Assembly: GCA_910584185.1 (NCBI GenBank)
Contig: CAJTYC010000089.1
Coordinates: 1-8,937, forward strand
Length of the DNA: 8,937 nucleotides
Direction: 5' to 3'
Origin: an uncultured Muribaculaceae bacterium
Lineage (GTDB): Bacteria; Bacteroidota; Bacteroidia; Bacteroidales; Muribaculaceae
Every line of letters begins with the position of its first letter. The stretch's first letter is position 1. Of the stretch, positions 5,990-8,937 are shown piece after piece. A program made the position numbers and the translations under genes. The notes beneath the pieces are model-generated. The model saw nothing but the letters and a program-made list of their open reading frames with translations. It made no database searches and was not told the origin of the DNA.

Positions 5990-7498
5990 ATGAAAACATA
6001 TGAAATAGGGTCAAGTAAACTTACCTACGACCTGATAGAAAAAATATTAAATAGTGGTGCCAAACTCGTTCTTTCAGAAGAGGGTAGGGCAAGAATTCAG
6101 CATTGTCGTGATTTTCTCGACCGTAAGACTGAAGATACCAAGGAGCCGATATATGGTGTGACCACAGGCTTCGGTTCGCTCTGCAACAAGCATATCTCTC
6201 CCAATGAGCTCTCCACACTTCAGGAGAATCTCGTAAAGAGCCATTCATGCAGTGTAGGTACCCCCGTTGATCCTGTTATCGTAAAGCTGATGCTTCTGCT
6301 GAAAGCTCATGCTCTCTCTATGGGTTTCAGCGGCGTGCAGGTGGAGACTGTGGAGCGCATTCTCGATTTTTACAATCATGATGTGATTCCGGTAGTCAAC
6401 GACCGTGGCTCGCTCGGTGCATCTGGCGACTTGGCTCCGCTCGCCAATCTTTTCCTTCCTCTCATCGGCGAGGGGGAAGTCTTCTTCCAGGGTCGTCGCA
6501 TCAAGAGCGAAGATATGCTCGCACAGTGTGGCTGGCGTCCTATCAAGCTTAAGTCGAAGGAGGGCTTGGCTCTGCTCAACGGCACCCAGTTCATGAGCGC
6601 AAATGGCATCAAGGCTCTTATAGATGGTTGGCATGTGGTGAATTGCTTCGACCTGTTCGGTGCAATGTCGCTCGAGGCTTATGATGGCCGCATTGAGCCT
6701 TTCCTCGATTGCATTCAGCAAGTTCGTCCTCACCCCGGTCAGATTGAGACCGGACGCATCTTCCGCAAACTGCTGAAGGGTAGCGAACTTATCAGCCGCC
6801 ACAAGGAGCATGTGCAGGACCCTTATTCGTTCCGTTGCATACCGCAGGTGCATGGTGCCGTTAAGGATGCCATGATTCATGTCACCAATGTGCTGCACAT
6901 TGAGATAAATTCTGTCACCGACAATCCTACGGTATTCCCCGATGACGACCTCGTGGTGTCGGGCGGCAATTTCCATGGCGAACCTCTCGCTCTTGCTTTC
7001 GATTATATGGGTGTGGCCCTTCATGAACTCGGCAATATCTCCGAACGACGTGTGGCTCAGCTTATTCTCGGCCAGCGTGGCTTGCCTGAGTTCCTTGTGG
7101 CTCATCCGGGCCTGAATTCCGGCTTTATGATTCCGCAGTATGCCGCCGCTTCTATGGTGAGCCAGAACAAGATGTATGCTTGGCCTGCTTCTTGCGATTC
7201 CATCGTCAGCTCTAATGGTCAGGAAGACCTCGTGTCGATGGGTGCCAATGCAGCCACTAAACTCCACAAAATCATCGACAATCTCCATTATATAGCTGCC
7301 ATAGAGCTTATGAATGCCGCTCAGGGCATCGACTTCCGCCGTCCGGGCAAGTCTTCGCCATACATAGAGAAAGTTATGGAAGCCTATCGTAAGGAGGTGC
7401 CTTTTGTGGAGGAGGATGTCGTGATGGAAGATTACATAGCCCGCACCATGCGTTTCCTCGAACATTTCGAGGTCAACTTGGAGGAAGTAAAGGATTAG
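5990..7498 (+). CDS. hutH: Histidine ammonia-lyase (histidase)
   Basis: This 502-residue enzyme (EC 4.3.1.3) removes ammonia from L-histidine to form urocanate, the first step of the pathway. The Ala144-Ser145-Gly146 triplet in GSLGASGDLAPLANL forms the MIO electrophile by self-cyclisation. Other family residues are present: Tyr55 in YGVTTGFGSL, Asn197 in LLNGTQ, Gln276 and Tyr279 in QDPYSFRC with Arg282, and Phe328-His329 in GGNFHGEP. Ser84-His85 in LVKSHS and Glu412 in GQEDLVSMG are what histidine-specific members carry; phenylalanine and tyrosine lyases differ at these sites, so histidine is the likely substrate, and the hut neighbours agree. Length is usual (about 500-510). It lies 12 bases after hutI and is the last recognisable hut gene. 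No terminator follows in the 47 bases before the next gene. Confidence 0.96.
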   Translation: MKTYEIGSSKLTYDLIEKILNSGAKLVLSEEGRARIQHCRDFLDRKTEDTKEPIYGVTTGFGSLCNKHISPNELSTLQENLVKSHSCSVGTPVDPVIVKLMLLLKAHALSMGFSGVQVETVERILDFYNHDVIPVVNDRGSLGASGDLAPLANLFLPLIGEGEVFFQGRRIKSEDMLAQCGWRPIKLKSKEGLALLNGTQFMSANGIKALIDGWHVVNCFDLFGAMSLEAYDGRIEPFLDCIQQVRPHPGQIETGRIFRKLLKGSELISRHKEHVQDPYSFRCIPQVHGAVKDAMIHVTNVLHIEINSVTDNPTVFPDDDLVVSGGNFHGEPLALAFDYMGVALHELGNISERRVAQLILGQRGLPEFLVAHPGLNSGFMIPQYAAASMVSQNKMYAWPASCDSIVSSNGQEDLVSMGANAATKLHKIIDNLHYIAAIELMNAAQGIDFRRPGKSSPYIEKVMEAYRKEVPFVEEDVVMEDYIARTMRFLEHFEVNLEEVKD

Positions 7499-7518
7499 TA
7501 ATCGTTACTTAATCACTT

Positions 7519-7536
7519 ATAACTAATACTTAATAC
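7519..7536 (+). repeat. 18-base leader motif, also found upstream of ftcD
   Basis: The sequence ATAACTAATACTTAATAC ends nine bases before the GTG at 7546. The stretch at 3014-3031, ending 14 bases before the ftcD ATG, matches it at 16 of 18 bases. The surrounding spacer (7499-7545) is a run of ACTTAAT-like heptads without GC pairs, so it contains no terminator. The shared motif may be a translation-initiation or regulatory element, or an AT-rich coincidence. Confidence 0.4.
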
Positions 7537-7545
7537 ATATATAGG

Positions 7546-8304
7546 GTGTCTGATTTAGAAATATTGAACTCTCGTAAATCGGTGAGGAGTTATCTCTCCT
7601 CACCGATTTCTGAATCTCAGCGTCGCTCGCTGCGTAGCGAGGCTACATTTATTGGCTCGCATGAGGCGGGGTTGAGTTTCCGCCCGGTGTTTGGCGATGA
7701 TGCTCCATTCAAGGGAGTGGGAAGAAGCTATGGAATGTTTCGTGGCGTTGAGAATTATCTCGCGGTGATTGTTGACCCGACTTTCCCTAATGCCATGGAG
7801 CGTGCCGGTTATTGTGCCGAGCAGTGGGTGGTCGAGGCTGTGAAACTTGGTTTAGGCACATGCTTCGTGGGTGGCACTTTTTCGGCTTCGCATGTGGATA
7901 CTTTTGTCGAGGTGTATGAGAAAATCCCCTTTGTTGTGGCTTTTGGCCATCCTGATGAGAAACGTACATCTTTCGTAGCAAGGTTGGCCAGCAATATGGC
8001 TCATCGCAAGCATCGTTTACCTCGCGATTTTTTCGATGGCGATGACGCTGCATATGATGAAGCTTGCTCCAATATCACATGGCTCCCGCAAGCCCTCGAG
8101 GCTGTGGCGTGCGCACCCTCTGCGCTCAATAAGCAACCTGTCAGACTAAAGGCTGTCCACGCCGAAGATGGCTGGACTGTGTCGGCTCACACTCTCGACC
8201 CCAATAAGTATGCAATAGAACTCGGCATCGCAAAATTCAATGTGGCTTTTGCTGTAAAGGGCGTGTGGGACTGGGGTGAAAACGGTTTATTTTTTCCAGA
8301 ATGA
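7546..8304 (+). CDS. Nitroreductase-like flavoprotein, TM1586 type
   Basis: This 252-residue protein resembles the putative nitroreductase family named after Thermotoga TM1586, single chains in the FMN-dependent nitroreductase fold. Seen here are the N-terminal motif SRKSVRSY (9-16), a helix and loop AGYCAEQWVVEAVKLGLGTC (87-106) followed by FVGGTF, the second-half motif ACAPSALNKQPVR (188-200) and ELGIAKFNVAFA (225-236). No substrate can be assigned. The start is a GTG at 7546: an in-frame TAA lies at 7531 and the conserved RKSVRSY begins only nine codons in, so no other start fits. It lies 47 bases after hutH with no terminator or promoter between, so readthrough from the hut operon is likely, although it is not a known hut gene. 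A perfect 14-base-pair hairpin covers codons 11-22. Its 3' end overlaps the convergent trkH by 18 bases. Confidence 0.75.
   Translation: MSDLEILNSRKSVRSYLSSPISESQRRSLRSEATFIGSHEAGLSFRPVFGDDAPFKGVGRSYGMFRGVENYLAVIVDPTFPNAMERAGYCAEQWVVEAVKLGLGTCFVGGTFSASHVDTFVEVYEKIPFVVAFGHPDEKRTSFVARLASNMAHRKHRLPRDFFDGDDAAYDEACSNITWLPQALEAVACAPSALNKQPVRLKAVHAEDGWTVSAHTLDPNKYAIELGIAKFNVAFAVKGVWDWGENGLFFPE
7576..7609 (+). other. Perfect 14-bp inverted repeat inside the nitroreductase-like gene
   Basis: AAATCGGTGAGGAG (7576-7589) is the exact reverse complement of CTCCTCACCGATTT (7596-7609), with the six-base loop TTATCT. A second, smaller hairpin, CTCGCT (7626-7631) with AGCGAG (7636-7641), follows 16 bases later. 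The arms begin 30 bases after the GTG start, within codons for the conserved RKSVRSY segment. Only three Ts end the stem, so this is not a standard terminator, but the RNA stem is strong enough to slow or block ribosomes or polymerase. Confidence 0.75.
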
Positions 8305-8937
8305 ATGGGTGAATAGGAGCAGTATGGTGAATATCTCAAGACGACCCACAAGCATGATGAAGCTAAGCAACCATTTGCCGAGTGGTGCCACAAGCGAGAA
8401 GTCGCCATTTACGCCGGTGGCTTCCGAGCCGAGTCCGGTGTTTGATATCGCCATAAGTGAGCAGAAAAAGCCGTCGGAGAGTGACATACCCATAAGTGAG
8501 AGTGCCACTCCGCCGGCCACTATTATTATAAAATACATAAACAGGAAGGCCAACGCTTTGTTGACCACCGATGTTGCAGTGCCTTTGCCGTTGAAACTTA
8601 CTGTCGTTACGGCTCCCGGGTGCATCATCTTGTAAAATTCGTTTTTCAGAAATTTGAAGAGTATCACGAACCGGTCTATCTTCGCACCTCCTGATGTTGA
8701 ACCCGCGCACGCACCAACAAGCATCATAATAATTAGCAGCACCACCGAAACGGAGCCCCATGTGTGGAAGTCGGGCTCCACAAGTCCTGTGGAAGAAAGT
8801 AACGATACTGACTGAAACAATGGGTCAATCGTGACGTCGGCCGCGCTAATGTCGCCGCCATCTATGATTATGTCGAGGCTGAATATGGCAGCGCCTATCA
8901 GTGTAAACCATATATACACTTTCAGCGCGGTGTTCTT
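8287..8937 (-). CDS. trkH: Potassium uptake protein TrkH, C-terminal half (cut by window edge)
   Basis: The frame is open from the right edge to a TAA at 8289-8287, giving 216 residues of the C-terminal part of a TrkH/KtrB-type cation channel subunit in the inner membrane, which takes up K+ together with the cytoplasmic regulator TrkA. Hydrophobic spans cover VYIWFTLIGAAIFSLDIII, SVSVVLLIIMMLVGACAG, ALAFLFMYFIIIVAGGVAL and LLSFIMLVGRLEIFTILLLF. Two selectivity-filter loops are visible, SSTGL and SNTGLGSE, corresponding to the third and fourth pore repeats, and GACAGSTSGGAKIDRF is a conserved TrkH motif. The end, HSFWKK, is typical. Reading past the GTG codon at 8919 continues the protein (KNTALK), so the true start lies outside the window. 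It is convergent with and overlaps the nitroreductase-like gene by 18 bases. Confidence 0.93.
   Translation of the reverse strand, partial: KNTALKVYIWFTLIGAAIFSLDIIIDGGDISAADVTIDPLFQSVSLLSSTGLVEPDFHTWGSVSVVLLIIMMLVGACAGSTSGGAKIDRFVILFKFLKNEFYKMMHPGAVTTVSFNGKGTATSVVNKALAFLFMYFIIIVAGGVALSLMGMSLSDGFFCSLMAISNTGLGSEATGVNGDFSLVAPLGKWLLSFIMLVGRLEIFTILLLFTHSFWKK

Noticed and set aside
6245..7465. A 406-codon open frame on the minus strand opposite hutH
   Set aside because: It mirrors the histidase codons, including over the MIO region, and has no independent motif or promoter.
5990..7498. Phenylalanine or tyrosine ammonia-lyase instead of histidase
   Set aside because: Ser84-His85 and Glu412 fit the histidine-specific pattern, and the gene is embedded in a complete hut operon.
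8276..8635. A 119-codon open frame on the plus strand opposite trkH
   Set aside because: The minus-strand TrkH has unmistakable pore-loop and membrane motifs; the plus-strand frame has none.

Overview
The window looks like a chromosomal segment from a Bacteroidota bacterium of the order Bacteroidales. Three things suggest this: two perfect matches to the Bacteroidota promoter pattern (TTTG, about 20 bases, TAnnTTTG), no Shine-Dalgarno sequence before any gene, and AT-rich spacers between GC-balanced genes. A gut family such as Muribaculaceae would fit, but that narrower placement is only a guess from codon use and gene style.

Layout: bases 1-182 hold a strong hairpin at the left edge and a promoter. 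Bases 183-716 encode a small NlpC/P60 cell-wall peptidase lipoprotein. Bases 717-903 hold an intrinsic terminator and, overlapping its first base, a promoter for the histidine-utilisation genes. Bases 904-7498 are a complete histidine-degradation operon on the plus strand: hutU, a fused ftcD (formimidoyltransferase-cyclodeaminase), hutI and hutH. A TM1586-type nitroreductase-like gene (7546-8304) follows in the same direction with no terminator visible before it. The window ends in the 3' part of a convergent potassium-transporter gene, trkH (8287-8937, minus strand, cut by the window edge), which overlaps the nitroreductase-like gene by 18 bases.

Pathway: HutH deaminates L-histidine to urocanate, HutU hydrates it to imidazolonepropionate, and HutI opens the ring to N-formimino-L-glutamate. 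The two-domain FtcD then moves the formimino group to tetrahydrofolate, releasing glutamate, and cyclises the product to 5,10-methenyl-tetrahydrofolate with release of ammonia. One histidine thus yields glutamate, two ammonia and a folate one-carbon unit. All recognisable catalytic residues are present. No hut regulator, histidine transporter, HutG or HutF is encoded here.

The genes are ordinary; I do not see a new multi-gene system. What deserves a second look is non-coding: the hut promoter that fires into a terminator hairpin, an 18-base triple tandem repeat and a 12-base palindrome between hutU and ftcD, an 18-base motif shared by the ftcD and nitroreductase leaders, and a perfect 14-base-pair hairpin inside the start of the nitroreductase-like gene.
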